Below, piece after piece: positions 1 to 9,045 of a DNA stretch of 64,000 bases (the first letter of the stretch is position 1; every line of letters starts with the position of its first letter). The stretch is from Treponema sp. (GTDB lineage: Bacteria; Spirochaetota; Spirochaetia; Treponematales; Treponemataceae): NCBI GenBank assembly GCA_014804005.1, contig JAAVAP010000026.1, positions 58,698 through 122,697 on the forward strand, in the 5' to 3' direction. Below the pieces are notes generated by a model. It had not been told where the DNA came from. It did no database searches and saw only the letters and a list, made by a program, of their open reading frames with translations. The position numbers were made by a program, and so were the translations under genes.

Positions 1-10
1 GCTTTTAATT

Positions 11-997
11 TTGAAAAAGTTGGGAAAATATTTTTGGACTGTGCCGCTTTTCATCACGATTGCGCTCGTGCCTTATGCCGTGAACAAGGCTTTTTCGATG
101 ATGCAGACAAAGACGAATCCGCTTGTTCTCAAAAACGAAAAAATTGATGAGCTGGCTTTTTTGCAGGAGGCGATGTCGCGTCTCGCGCTTTCTACGGGCG
201 ATGAGGTTGACGCGGACGGAAATATTGCCGGCTCTGATGTTTCGCTCTCGCTTTTTCAGGACAAAGTTACATACAAAGATTATGTTGTGAAATCAGGCGA
301 AACAATCGGCGGCATTACGAGCCGATTCGGGCTGAAAAATATTTCGACAATCATCGCGGTGAACGAAATCGAAAACGTGCGCCAAGTTTTTTCAGGGCAG
401 AAGCTCGTCATTCCTTCGTGCGACGGCTTGCTTCATGTCGTGGCGCAGGGGGATTCGCTTGCTAGCATTTCGGCAAAATATTCGGTGGCGTGGGAAGACT
501 TGCTCGACGCGAACGATTTGGATTCTACGGAACTTGTGGCGGGACAAAAGATTTTCATTCCTGGCGCAAAGCTCAGTCGCGACGCGCTTCGCAAGGCAAT
601 GGGCGAAACTTGGGCAACGCCTCTCAAATCGAAATGGCGGCTCACTTCGAAATGCGGCTGGCGCGCCGATCCTTTTACGGGCGTAAAACAATATCATCCC
701 GGAATGGACATGGCTTGTCCCACCGGCACTCCGATTTACGCGACGATGGGCGGAAAAGTTTTGGCTTCGGGCGTTTCGCGCATTTACGGCAACTACATCA
801 TCATCGATCACGGAAACGGCTACCAAACTTTGTACGGACACATGTCCAAGAGAATCAGCGTCGCGGGCGAGCAGGTTTCGCAAAACCAAAAAATCGGGCT
901 TGTCGGCTCCACAGGATATTCGACTGGACCGCACTTGCATTTTACGGTTTACAAAAACGGCAAGGTCGTCGATCCGCAAACGCTTTTGGGAAAATAG
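11..997 (+). CDS. LysM-domain M23 family metallopeptidase
   Basis: This is a cell-wall hydrolase predicted to cleave peptidoglycan cross-bridges or stems outside the inner membrane. An N-terminal hydrophobic segment (about residues 8-28) looks like an uncleaved anchor or signal peptide. Two LysM modules follow (about 94-137 and 140-185), then an M23 (LytM) domain to the end. The M23 zinc and catalytic signatures are visible as HPGMD, the GNGYQT/LYGHMS block and the GPHLHF block, so the enzyme looks intact rather than a degenerate EnvC/NlpD type. The start used is TTG at position 11. The gene lies so close to the window edge that a start further upstream cannot be excluded. It heads a tight operon with the zinc-ribbon and deacetylase-like genes, which suggests a shared envelope role. 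Confidence 0.88.
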   Translation: MKKLGKYFWTVPLFITIALVPYAVNKAFSMMQTKTNPLVLKNEKIDELAFLQEAMSRLALSTGDEVDADGNIAGSDVSLSLFQDKVTYKDYVVKSGETIGGITSRFGLKNISTIIAVNEIENVRQVFSGQKLVIPSCDGLLHVVAQGDSLASISAKYSVAWEDLLDANDLDSTELVAGQKIFIPGAKLSRDALRKAMGETWATPLKSKWRLTSKCGWRADPFTGVKQYHPGMDMACPTGTPIYATMGGKVLASGVSRIYGNYIIIDHGNGYQTLYGHMSKRISVAGEQVSQNQKIGLVGSTGYSTGPHLHFTVYKNGKVVDPQTLLGK

Positions 998-1029
998 ATT
1001 TTTACGAACAAATTGCAAAGAGGTAAAAA

Positions 1030-1293
1030 ATGGAATTTCCGAAAATGACTGCAATCTGTGTCTGCGGCGGCTGCGGACGCACTGTCGAAAAAAATTACGT
1101 CTTCTGTCCGTGGTGCGGACATTCGCGCGTTTGCGACGACGATGCAAAGGAAGCGGCGGATTCTGTTCAAGAAATGAACGTCGAAGAACGAATCGAGCGC
1201 CGCGCGGCGCGCCTTGACGAAATGGAAAAAAAATTAGACGCGCTGGAAAAAGAATTGAAAATTTTGATTTTGAGCGCGGAGATGCATAAATGA
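1030..1293 (+). CDS. Small zinc-ribbon protein with C-terminal coiled coil
   Basis: An 87-residue protein with an N-terminal zinc ribbon: a CVCGGCG knuckle near residues 11-17 and a CPWCG knuckle near residues 30-34. A charged, probably coiled-coil helix follows (about residues 48-85, rich in E, R, K and L heptads). A Shine-Dalgarno sequence (AGAGG) precedes the ATG. The gene overlaps the next one by 4 bp (ATGA), so the two are probably translationally coupled. Such small ribbon proteins often act as adaptors or nucleic-acid binders. The family is not recognised and no specific function is claimed. Confidence 0.7.
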   Translation: MEFPKMTAICVCGGCGRTVEKNYVFCPWCGHSRVCDDDAKEAADSVQEMNVEERIERRAARLDEMEKKLDALEKELKILILSAEMHK

Positions 1294-3425
1294 TTTTTTT
1301 TCGGTTGCGCAGAATTTTTTTTCTCGCGGCGATTTCAATTTTTTTCACGGCAAACTGCTTTTCAGAAATAGCTTTTTCTTCGCTCAATTTAAACGAGCGC
1401 GACGAAACGCTTTTTGCTTTGAAGCAAAATTTTTCTGATGCAAATGAATTTTCAACAATCTTCCAGACAAAAATAAAAAACGGCAAGGCGGAATTTTTTC
1501 CTCGCGCGATCACTTGCTTCCCTGAACAAATGCAGGCTTTGGATTTTGGACGCAAGTTGCAAATCAAAAATCGATTCGGGCAAGCGGTTTATGATTTTTC
1601 CTCGGGCACTTTGCAATGGACGGAACGCGCGCAATCTTTTCAGGAAGGCCAAGCGTTGTCTTTTCCCACTACGTTCAGCAACACGGGCAAATGGTATTGC
1701 TCTTTCGAAAAAAAAGAATTTTTCAAAGGCCGCCTTGTAATTATTGAAGTAGCTACAGGAAAAAAAATCGTTCTCGCAGAAGAATGCGAATTGAGCTATT
1801 CCACTGTTCCAGTCAAATGGTCGTCCGACGGCGAAAATTTTATTTATGAAAAAAATGGCACGCTGTATCTTTGCAATGCCGAAAAACTTTTCAAAGGAAT
1901 TTTGATTCGCGAAGAATTTCGAAAAATCTGCGCAGGCGCTATAAATTGCGCTACATGGAATGATAACAATTTTATCACGTACATTTCTTCCGACTTGATT
2001 TTTCAAGTGGGCAAAAATGAGATTTTTTCTTTCGGGCTTTATTCGCAATTTGTTCCGCTCGGAAAAATATTAGGACGGCTGCCGCAAAAGTTCGATGCGA
2101 AGTTTGACATTTTTTTCGTGAATAAAAGCGCGAGCGAATTTATTGTGGTGCGTGATTGCGAAATAATTTCTTGGTACAAAAAAGATTCTGAGCCAAACGG
2201 CGAGATTTTTTTTAAGCCTGTTTATTCCGTTTCTTTTTTTGAACAAGGAATGTCCGCGCTGGAATTCGACGCGTTTTGGACGGCGGCAGGACAAGTCGCG
2301 CTTTGCGCAAAGCTCGTGGCTTCGGGAAGCGGCGTGGAAAGTTGCGCGCTTTATACTTTGGATTCGTCGGGAAAAATGATGCGCCAAATTCTTGCGAACG
2401 ACACGCATTCATTTTTTGCGAGAAGCCCAAACGATGCGTTCGTCGCGCTGATGTCAGAAGAAAATGTTTTTGTGTACAATGTTTCTTCGTGGAAACCTGT
2501 TTGCCAGCTCAAAGACGAAAAATCAGTTTCGCTCGCATGGTGCGATGAAAAAAATTTGTGCGTGGGCGGAAGTCGCTCGGTGAAAAAAATCTCGCTCGAA
2601 AATTTTTCCGTGAAAGAACTGTTCGCTTCAAGTGCGAATGAAGCCTGGTGGAGCGGCGACAAAATAGTTTTGTTCGATGAAAAAAAAGGCGCGTTCATTT
2701 TTTCGGAGCGGGACGGAACTTGGTTTAAAGAAAATCAGGCGGTAAGACACATCTCGCTTCAAAATCAAAATTATAGAATTTTCTGCGGCGAGACAAAAAA
2801 CGATTTTTATGAAAACGCGATTTATGTGCGCACACTCGCAGGAGAAATCACAACGAACGCATTGATTGAACAAAGTGTCGCGCAGAATTCTTTCGGCAAA
2901 AAAGTCGCGATTGTTTTTGACGCGGACGAAAATTGCGACGGTTTGGATTCGATTTTGGCTTTGTGCAATGAGTTCAATTTGAAATGCACGTTTTTCTTCA
3001 ACGGCGAATTCATCAGACGCTATCCGGGCGCGACGAAAAATATTGCGCAAAGCGGGCACGAGTGCGCGGCAATTTTTTTCTACAATGTCAACTTGATGGA
3101 CAATGTTGTTTACAACGACAGGACTTTCATAGCGAGAGGACTCGCGCGGCTTGAGGACGAATTCCTTGCTTGCACAGGAGAAGAACTTTCTCTTTACTGG
3201 CATGCGCCGTGGAACAAGGCGGACAAAAAAATTCGCGAGGAAGGAAAAGCTGCGGGCTACACATACATAGATACAAACAATCCGTTCGTGATTCCAATCG
3301 GCGCGAACGGCGAGCGGAAATTTTCCAGTTCAGGCCTGTACGAAAAATTTCATTTGCTTATAAACGAGCTTTTGGCATCGGGCGCGGAAATTACGACAGT
3401 AAGCGATTTGGAACGCATTGAATAA
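1290..3425 (+). CDS. Exported protein with beta-propeller-like region and polysaccharide-deacetylase (NodB-like) domain
   Basis: A 711-residue protein with an N-terminal signal peptide or anchor (about residues 5-25). A long middle region (about 60-500) of short beta-rich blocks resembles WD40/TolB-like propeller repeats. The C-terminal 200 residues resemble a NodB-type polysaccharide deacetylase: VAIVFDADEN stands where the TFDDG/D motif is expected, CTFFFNGEFI fits the following strand, SGHE matches the H-containing motif, and HAPWNKAD resembles the catalytic-base motif. Divergence at the metal motif leaves activity uncertain. The start overlaps the upstream zinc-ribbon gene by 4 bp. With the M23 peptidase upstream, a role in peptidoglycan or glycan remodelling is a reasonable inference. 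Confidence 0.72.
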   Translation: MIFFRLRRIFFLAAISIFFTANCFSEIAFSSLNLNERDETLFALKQNFSDANEFSTIFQTKIKNGKAEFFPRAITCFPEQMQALDFGRKLQIKNRFGQAVYDFSSGTLQWTERAQSFQEGQALSFPTTFSNTGKWYCSFEKKEFFKGRLVIIEVATGKKIVLAEECELSYSTVPVKWSSDGENFIYEKNGTLYLCNAEKLFKGILIREEFRKICAGAINCATWNDNNFITYISSDLIFQVGKNEIFSFGLYSQFVPLGKILGRLPQKFDAKFDIFFVNKSASEFIVVRDCEIISWYKKDSEPNGEIFFKPVYSVSFFEQGMSALEFDAFWTAAGQVALCAKLVASGSGVESCALYTLDSSGKMMRQILANDTHSFFARSPNDAFVALMSEENVFVYNVSSWKPVCQLKDEKSVSLAWCDEKNLCVGGSRSVKKISLENFSVKELFASSANEAWWSGDKIVLFDEKKGAFIFSERDGTWFKENQAVRHISLQNQNYRIFCGETKNDFYENAIYVRTLAGEITTNALIEQSVAQNSFGKKVAIVFDADENCDGLDSILALCNEFNLKCTFFFNGEFIRRYPGATKNIAQSGHECAAIFFYNVNLMDNVVYNDRTFIARGLARLEDEFLACTGEELSLYWHAPWNKADKKIREEGKAAGYTYIDTNNPFVIPIGANGERKFSSSGLYEKFHLLINELLASGAEITTVSDLERIE

Positions 3426-3563
3426 GAGTTAAAAAATCGGCGGAATGTTATGGAATGTCGCGCCGTTTCTTTCGCCCTGTTTTCCACGAAACTTGCGTGA
3501 ATGCATAAATTTTCGCGAGGCTTTCTCTTCTTAAAGTTGACATAAATTTTATTCTTCTTGCCG

Positions 3564-3592
3564 TTGAAATTCACTCTTTTTTGTATTATAAT
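3564..3592 (+). promoter_or_regulatory. Sigma70 promoter for leader ORF and hybrid kinase
   Basis: TTGAAA (3564-3569), a 17-bp spacer and TATAAT (3587-3592). The first ATG follows only 7 nt after the -10, so the transcript is probably leaderless or nearly so. Apart from this promoter, the gene-free stretch 3426-3563 shows nothing clear. Confidence 0.7.
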
Positions 3593-3599
3593 CATCGTT

Positions 3600-3650
3600 A
3601 TGAAAATTGCGGACGTTTTGCCGATTTTCAAAAGGCGCGTTCCGTGCTGA
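3600..3650 (+). CDS. Possible 16-codon leader peptide upstream of the hybrid kinase
   Basis: A short ORF (peptide MKIADVLPIFKRRVPC) begins 7 nt after a near-consensus -10 and ends 15 nt before the kinase start at 3666. The kinase has its own weak Shine-Dalgarno sequence (GTGAGG). The ORF may be a leader peptide that sets kinase translation or may be chance. Only position and promoter support it. Confidence 0.3.
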   Translation: MKIADVLPIFKRRVPC

Positions 3651-3665
3651 AAACGTGAGGCTTTT

Positions 3666-6600
3666 ATGGAAGGGTATAAATGTGTCAGGGTGCGAAAACC
3701 CGTGCAGGAAATTATATTTGCGCTGATGCTGATTTCGGCTGTCTTCGTGGTATTTTGTTGGTACACGGCGCAGAACAGTCGGCGCATGGTGAATCGCAAC
3801 AAAAACTATGCCGCCGATTCCGCGCGTATCAAGGCGGCGCAAATTGACGACGAGCTGAGCAACGCGCTTTTGAGAATCCGAACGCATTCGTATTTTATTG
3901 GAAAAAGTCTTGATTCTCCGCTTGTTACGACGCAGATACTTAAGACGATAGAAGAAAATGTTGTCTTTGATGCCATGGTTTACACCGCTCTTGACGGCAT
4001 AGAATTTACGTCGGATGGGCGCACTGCTGATGCCAGCGACAAAAAATTTTATCGGGAAGGAATAGCTGGCAAATCCGGAATCGACATTGTATTCGCTCCG
4101 TATTTTTTTAATAAGACTATGGCGTGTTTCTACACGCCTCTGCGCTATGAAGGAAAAATCATCGGCGTTCTGCGCGGCGTATACTTTGCCGAAGAGTACC
4201 TCAAGGAAATGCTTGAGACCACATATTTTGGCGAGGCGGCGGACGTTTTCCTGTGCGAGCCGGACGGCATGGCCATCGCGAGTTCCAACGGCAAGATATA
4301 CAGCAAACGCCTTGTCGATGCCATGGTGGACGACGGCACGATTGACGCGCAGACGGCGGAAGAGGCGGAACGCGTTTTCAGCGAGGGCGGGCGCGGCGCG
4401 TTTGTCTGCGGCAAGGGAAGCAAGACGGACAATATCTGCGTAACGAGCCTGCCGCATTCGGGATTCGTACTCGTGCAGACATTCCCCAAAAGCATCACGC
4501 AACGGATGATTAAGGCGGAAAATTTCGTCGGAATCCAGCTGGAAGCGTCGCTCATCGTGCTTTTCATTATTTATATCGTCATGCTGATTTTCCGTTCCGC
4601 CCGCGAAAAGAAATACCTTGAGGCCGAGAACAAGGACAGTGGCTACATCGTCAGCGGCATGAACACGCTTTTCACGCGCTTTGCTGTCGTCAACATGAAG
4701 GAGAAAACGTACCGCTATCTTGCCGGGACGCTGCCCGAGGACGGAAAGATTGCGATCAGCGGAAACTACAGCAGCCTCGCGGACTATTTCTGCGACATTC
4801 TTGGCGACCAAAACGAACGCCCCAAATTCGCCGAGGAGATTTCGCTTGAGTCGCTCGCCAAAAAGTTCGCCGACTGCAACGAAGTCCGCATCGAATGCCG
4901 CGTGCTCCACGACGAATGGAATCACATGAACATCATCTGCCTTGAGCGCGACGAAAACGGAAACGCCACGAAGGTTTTGTTCGCGCGGCAGAACACCACC
5001 GCATTGAAAGAAAAAGAATTGAAAATCCAGGCGGAAATGGCGCTCGCAAACCGCAAGGAACGGCAGTACCGCATCGCCATCATGTCGGGCGCGTTCAGCA
5101 CGTTCGAGTGCAATCTCACGAAAGACTTGATTGAAAGCGACATCGTTCGCACGATGGACGACGGGCGGCAAATCTCGCTGCTTGAGCGGTCGGGGCTTTC
5201 CGCGCCGTGCAAGGCTTCCGAATGCTTTGAAAAATGGAAGCAGTTCGTGCTCGAAGAATCGCTGGAAGATTACAGCGCGGCGGTGAACGTGGATGCGTTG
5301 CAACGGCGTTTCGCGCAGGGCGAGGCCGAAGTGGATGTGGACTACTGGGGAAAGGACGGCAGCGCGGACGGGCAGATGTGCGTGCGCCAGTCATTCATCA
5401 TGGTGCAGAACGAAAGCGGCGACATCATCGCGATGGTCGTTTCCCGCGACGTTACCGAGCAGGTGCGCCGCCAGCGCGAGCAGACGCAGGCATTGCAGGA
5501 CGCGCTCATGCAGGCGCAGCACGCCAACAACGCAAAGACGACGTTCCTTTCAAACATGAGCCACGACATCCGCACGCCGATGAACGCGATTATCGGCTTT
5601 ACCACAATCGCGGCGAGCCACATCGACAACAAGGAGCAAGTGAGGGACTGCCTCCAAAAAGTCCTTTCGTCGAGCAACCACCTTTTGAGCCTCATCAACG
5701 ACATCCTTGACATGAGCCGCATCGAAAGCGGCAAGGTGCAGATAAAAGAACAGGAATGCAACATTTCCGAAATGATGCACAGCCTCGTGAACATCATTCA
5801 GCCGCAGGTAAAGGCAAAGCAGCTCGAGCTGTTCATCGACACGTTCGAGGTCGTCAACGAAGACATCATCGCCGACGCGCTCAAGATGAACCAAGTGTTC
5901 ATCAATCTTTTGAGCAACGCGGTCAAATACACGCCTGCGGGTGGCAGCGTTTCGTTCCGCATCATGCAGAGAAAGACGTTCCGCCACGGCTGGGGCGACT
6001 ACACGTTCATCATCAAGGACAACGGCATCGGCATGTCCGAGGAATTCGTCAAGCACATCTTTGAGCCGTTCGAGCGCGAGTCCACGGTCACGCAGTCGGG
6101 CATTCAGGGAACGGGGCTTGGCATGGCAATCACCAAGAACATCGTGGAGATGATGAACGGCACGATTGCGGTGGAAAGCGAGCAGGGCAAGGGAAGCACG
6201 TTCACCGTGGAACTTTCGCTCAAACTTCAGGACGGCAAGAAGAACGCCGAGCACCTCAAGGAACTTGACGGACTGCGCGCGCTCATCGTGGACGACGACA
6301 TGAACGTGTGCGACAGCGTGAACAAAATGCTGCGGCAGCTGGGAATGCGCTCAGAATGGACGACATCTGGCCGCGAAGCCGTGTACCGCGCGAAGGCGGC
6401 GCACGATGAAGGCGATTCATACCACACCTACATCATCGACTGGCAGATGCCCGAAATGAACGGCGTGGAGACCGCGCGCAAAATCAGAAGCTCCGTCGGC
6501 GAGAACGTGCCCATCATTATTCTGACCGCCTACGACTGGACGGACATCGAAGAGGAGGCGCGCGCGGTGGGCGTGACGGCGTTCTGCGCCAAGCCGCTTT

Positions 6601-7073
6601 TCATGTCCGACCTCAAGTCCGCCTTGCTCGCCGCGAACAATCCTTCCGCGAAGGAAGAAAGCGATGCCGCGCCTTGGACGCTTGAGAATTTCAGCGGAAA
6701 GCGCGTGTTGCTCGTGGACGACGTTGACATGAACCGCGAGATTGCGGAAGTTATTTTGGAAGAAGCTGGATTTGTCGTGGAGACCGCGCCCGACGGAACG
6801 GATGCCGTGGCGATGGTCGAGCATTCGCCGGAACGCTACTACGACGCAATTCTGATGGACGTGCAAATGCCGACCATGAACGGCTACGAAGCCACGCGCA
6901 CTATCCGCAACATGCCGCGCGACGACGTGAAAACGCTGCCGATTATCGCCATGACTGCCAACGCCATGGACGAAGACAAGGAAGCCGCGCTCAAAAACGG
7001 CATGAGCGACCACATCGCCAAGCCGCTTGACATTACCACGCTTATCTCCGTGCTGAAAAAGTTCTTGAGCTAG
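3666..7073 (+). CDS. Hybrid sensor histidine kinase with Cache sensor and two receiver domains
   Basis: An inner-membrane sensor kinase of 1135 residues. TM1 lies near residues 15-35, an extracellular Cache-like sensor near 36-295, and TM2 near 298-318. A PAS-like region follows, then the HisKA dimerisation domain with phospho-acceptor His633 in SHDIRTPMNAI. The HATPase domain shows its N box (INLLSNAVKYTP), DNGIGM and GTGLGMAIT. Two receivers follow: one with acceptor Asp925 (IIDWQMPEMNG) and one with Asp1065 (LMDVQMPTMNGYEA), the latter also showing TANA and KPL motifs. All catalytic motifs look intact. The transmitter part is richer in G+C than the N-terminus. A NarL-type regulator lies 0.5 kb downstream and is a possible partner, though the two genes are separated by a repeat array. 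Confidence 0.93.
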   Translation: MEGYKCVRVRKPVQEIIFALMLISAVFVVFCWYTAQNSRRMVNRNKNYAADSARIKAAQIDDELSNALLRIRTHSYFIGKSLDSPLVTTQILKTIEENVVFDAMVYTALDGIEFTSDGRTADASDKKFYREGIAGKSGIDIVFAPYFFNKTMACFYTPLRYEGKIIGVLRGVYFAEEYLKEMLETTYFGEAADVFLCEPDGMAIASSNGKIYSKRLVDAMVDDGTIDAQTAEEAERVFSEGGRGAFVCGKGSKTDNICVTSLPHSGFVLVQTFPKSITQRMIKAENFVGIQLEASLIVLFIIYIVMLIFRSAREKKYLEAENKDSGYIVSGMNTLFTRFAVVNMKEKTYRYLAGTLPEDGKIAISGNYSSLADYFCDILGDQNERPKFAEEISLESLAKKFADCNEVRIECRVLHDEWNHMNIICLERDENGNATKVLFARQNTTALKEKELKIQAEMALANRKERQYRIAIMSGAFSTFECNLTKDLIESDIVRTMDDGRQISLLERSGLSAPCKASECFEKWKQFVLEESLEDYSAAVNVDALQRRFAQGEAEVDVDYWGKDGSADGQMCVRQSFIMVQNESGDIIAMVVSRDVTEQVRRQREQTQALQDALMQAQHANNAKTTFLSNMSHDIRTPMNAIIGFTTIAASHIDNKEQVRDCLQKVLSSSNHLLSLINDILDMSRIESGKVQIKEQECNISEMMHSLVNIIQPQVKAKQLELFIDTFEVVNEDIIADALKMNQVFINLLSNAVKYTPAGGSVSFRIMQRKTFRHGWGDYTFIIKDNGIGMSEEFVKHIFEPFERESTVTQSGIQGTGLGMAITKNIVEMMNGTIAVESEQGKGSTFTVELSLKLQDGKKNAEHLKELDGLRALIVDDDMNVCDSVNKMLRQLGMRSEWTTSGREAVYRAKAAHDEGDSYHTYIIDWQMPEMNGVETARKIRSSVGENVPIIILTAYDWTDIEEEARAVGVTAFCAKPLFMSDLKSALLAANNPSAKEESDAAPWTLENFSGKRVLLVDDVDMNREIAEVILEEAGFVVETAPDGTDAVAMVEHSPERYYDAILMDVQMPTMNGYEATRTIRNMPRDDVKTLPIIAMTANAMDEDKEAALKNGMSDHIAKPLDITTLISVLKKFLS

Positions 7074-7118
7074 CGGATTGCGCAGAAAACCGTGATGTAA
7101 AAATGGCGGGCGGAAATT

Positions 7119-7413
7119 TTGCCGCCGAAGTGCGCGGACGAATTTGTTGCGCAAAATTCCTTGCCGCCAAAGCGCGCGGACGAATTTGTTGCGCAAAATT
7201 CCTTGCCGCCAAAGCGCGCGAACGAATTTCCGCGCGAAATTCCTTGCCGTCAAAGTGCGCGGACGAATTTGTTGCGCGAAATTCCTTGCCGCCAAAGTGC
7301 GCGGACGAATTTGTTGCACAAAATTCCTTGCCGCCGAAGTGCGCGGACGAATTTGTTGCGCAAAATTCCTTGCCGCCGAAGTGCGCGAACAAATTTTTCG
7401 CGCGAAATTCGTT
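7119..7413. repeat. 42-bp tandem repeat array (about 7 units)
   Basis: The unit begins TTGCCGCC and contains GCGCGGACGAATTTGTTGCG. Most units are 42 bp, but the third is 41 bp, so no single reading frame runs through the array. All six frames are largely free of stops, which produces spurious ORFs on both strands. The array directly precedes a two-hairpin element at 7427. No reading frame here is credible as a gene. Confidence 0.85.
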
Positions 7414-7426
7414 GACACCAATCCTG

Positions 7427-7475
7427 CGAGTTTTGCAAAGCAAAACTCGGTAAGCAGGGCGCAAGCCCTGCGACA
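7427..7475 (+). repeat. Two-hairpin dispersed element (copy a)
   Basis: Hairpin 1 is CGAGTTTTG and its complement ending CAAAACTCG. The linker is GTAA. Hairpin 2 is GCAGGGC/GCCCTGC, and the element ends GACA. The same architecture recurs at 13423, 40833, 41225, 42067, 44577, 56035 and 60379. Confidence 0.8.
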
Positions 7476-7582
7476 CAAGTAAGCAAAAACCACGGTTTAT
7501 GGCTTCTCGTCGCCCGAAAATACCCAAAAACCGTGCGTAAATTACTCACGACAAGTCTGCGCGAATGTGGTATGATTCCGTT

Positions 7583-8218
7583 ATGAGAAAAGACGTGTTT
7601 TTGTTTGACGACCATACGCTCACGCGCGAAGGCATGGCGCTGCTGCTCTCGAAGAATTCGGACTGGAACGTCGCGGGGCAGGCGGGGAGCGTCCGCGAGG
7701 CCATCTCGGTGATTGACGCGGCGGCTCCTGCGCAGGGGGATGACTGCGTCGTCGCGCTCGTGGATTTGTCGTTCGCGTCGGACGGGGACAGCGGCTTCAG
7801 AATCATCCGCCATGCGGCGGACTCCGGCAAGGGAATCCGCTGCATCGTCCTTTCCACGTATGATTCTCCCGCGACCGTGGGAAGCGTCATGGGCAATTCC
7901 GTAGGCGCGGCGGGATTCGTCTCGAAGATGGCGGATTTTTCCGTCGTGCTTGAGGCTCTTGAGACCGTCGCCGCGGGCGGAACGTACGTCCAGGAAAACC
8001 TTCTCCCCGACAGGCTCAATACCTACGAGAAAGTCTGCGCCGCCCTGACAAAAAAGGAACGGCAAATCATCGAATGCCTCGTGCTCGGCTACGACAACGC
8101 GCGGATTTCCAAGACGCTCGGCATTTCCGAGCGCACCGTCACTAACCACCTGAGCAGGATCTACGACAAGACGCAATCCTCGGGCAAGCAGGAACTGCTG
8201 GCAAAATTCGGGGGATGA
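7583..8218 (+). CDS. NarL/LuxR-type response regulator
   Basis: A two-component transcription factor with an N-terminal receiver (acidic pair FDDH near residues 8-11, acceptor Asp in ALVDLSF) and a C-terminal LuxR helix-turn-helix (LTKKERQIIECLVLGYDN, then ISKTLGISERTVTNHLSRIY). The start at 7583 (MRKDV) is preferred to an in-frame ATG at 7565, because 7565 falls inside the promoter: an extended -10 (TGG TATGAT) ends 6 nt before 7583. The mRNA is therefore likely leaderless. The hybrid kinase upstream is a candidate partner. The gene converges with the acetyltransferase at 8236. Confidence 0.88.
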   Translation: MRKDVFLFDDHTLTREGMALLLSKNSDWNVAGQAGSVREAISVIDAAAPAQGDDCVVALVDLSFASDGDSGFRIIRHAADSGKGIRCIVLSTYDSPATVGSVMGNSVGAAGFVSKMADFSVVLEALETVAAGGTYVQENLLPDRLNTYEKVCAALTKKERQIIECLVLGYDNARISKTLGISERTVTNHLSRIYDKTQSSGKQELLAKFGG

Positions 8219-8235
8219 TGATTCCTCACTTCCCC

Positions 8236-8901
8236 TTATCTTTCCCGTTCTTCCAGAATCCGGCGGATTTTTGCGCGCACTTGTTCGAGGTCGGGGCTGC
8301 ACAAGTCGGGCAGGAACGAGACGAGCGTTTGCGGGTCGAAATTCCACCATTTGAGACGCAGGAGCAGTTCTTTCAGCTCCGTGTCGAAACGCGGCTTGAT
8401 GGGACGGCAGGGGTTTCCGCCCGCAACGGTATAGGGCGGAATGTCCTTTGCCACGACGGAGTACGCCGCGATGATTGCACCGTCGCCGATATGCACGCCT
8501 GGCATGACGCGGCATTCGCGCCCGAGCCATACGTCATTGCCAATAACGGTGTCGCCCTTGCGCGGCAGTTGGGAAAGGTGCGGCGGCGTGTTCGCTTCCC
8601 ATGCCCCGCCAAAGACGTTGAACGGGTACGTTGAAACGCTCGAAAGTCGGTGGTTCGCGCTTCCCATGACGAACTGCGTGCCACTCGCTATCTGGCAGAA
8701 TTTGCCGATTATAAGCCTGTCGCCGAATTCGGGGTAGTTGAAGAGGACGTTGTTCCGCTCAAAGCCTTCGGGATCGTCCGCGTCGTCGTAATAGGTGTAG
8801 TCGCCCACGATGATGTTCGGCGCGGTAATCACGTTCTTGAGGAATACGGAAGTCTTGTATTCGTTCGGAAAGATTTGGTTTGGGTCGGGAATGTCGTTCA
8901 T
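8236..8901 (-). CDS. Vat-family xenobiotic O-acetyltransferase (left-handed beta-helix)
   Basis: A 221-residue acetyl-CoA-dependent acyltransferase of the hexapeptide-repeat class. The N-terminus (GDYTYYDD, residues about 33-40) and the catalytic-His loop (GSANHRLSS, about 79-87) match the streptogramin/virginiamycin and chloramphenicol (CatB-like) acetyltransferase group. Hexapeptide turns VIGNDVWLGRECRVMPGV and IGDGAIIAAYSVV form the helix, followed by the AGGNPCRPIKPRF signature. It has a good Shine-Dalgarno sequence (AGGAGA) and a TATAAT about 30 nt upstream. The natural substrate is unknown: many family members are not resistance enzymes. It converges with the response regulator, leaving 17 bp between the stops. 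Confidence 0.88.
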   Translation of the reverse strand: MNDIPDPNQIFPNEYKTSVFLKNVITAPNIIVGDYTYYDDADDPEGFERNNVLFNYPEFGDRLIIGKFCQIASGTQFVMGSANHRLSSVSTYPFNVFGGAWEANTPPHLSQLPRKGDTVIGNDVWLGRECRVMPGVHIGDGAIIAAYSVVAKDIPPYTVAGGNPCRPIKPRFDTELKELLLRLKWWNFDPQTLVSFLPDLCSPDLEQVRAKIRRILEERER

Positions 8902-9045
8902 TGCTTTCTCCTGAAATTGTTTATTTTTAACATTATATCCGAATTTTGCCGTTCGGACAGTTTTTCGTAGCGCATTTTTTCACGTCATGTGAACTTGCGT
9001 CAACGATTTTGTGTCGATTTCGCGCGCGCGACAAAACGGACGCTG

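Noticed and set aside
3549..5303. Long minus-strand ORF of 584 codons opposite the hybrid kinase
   Set aside because: The plus strand encodes unmistakable Cache/HisKA/receiver motifs. The antisense frame is a shadow caused by codon bias.
7119..7413. CRISPR array or repeat-protein gene at 7.1 kb
   Set aside because: There are no spacers between units, and a 41-bp unit breaks every reading frame. Long ORFs on both strands arise from the absence of stops in the repeat.
7250..8530. Long minus-strand ORF of 426 codons
   Set aside because: It runs antisense through the response-regulator gene and into the 42-bp array. Its product has no recognisable domain and is Arg-rich, as expected of a shadow frame.
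8236..8901. Calling the Vat-like enzyme an antibiotic-resistance gene
   Set aside because: Family membership is clear but substrate is not, and many homologues act on other acceptors.
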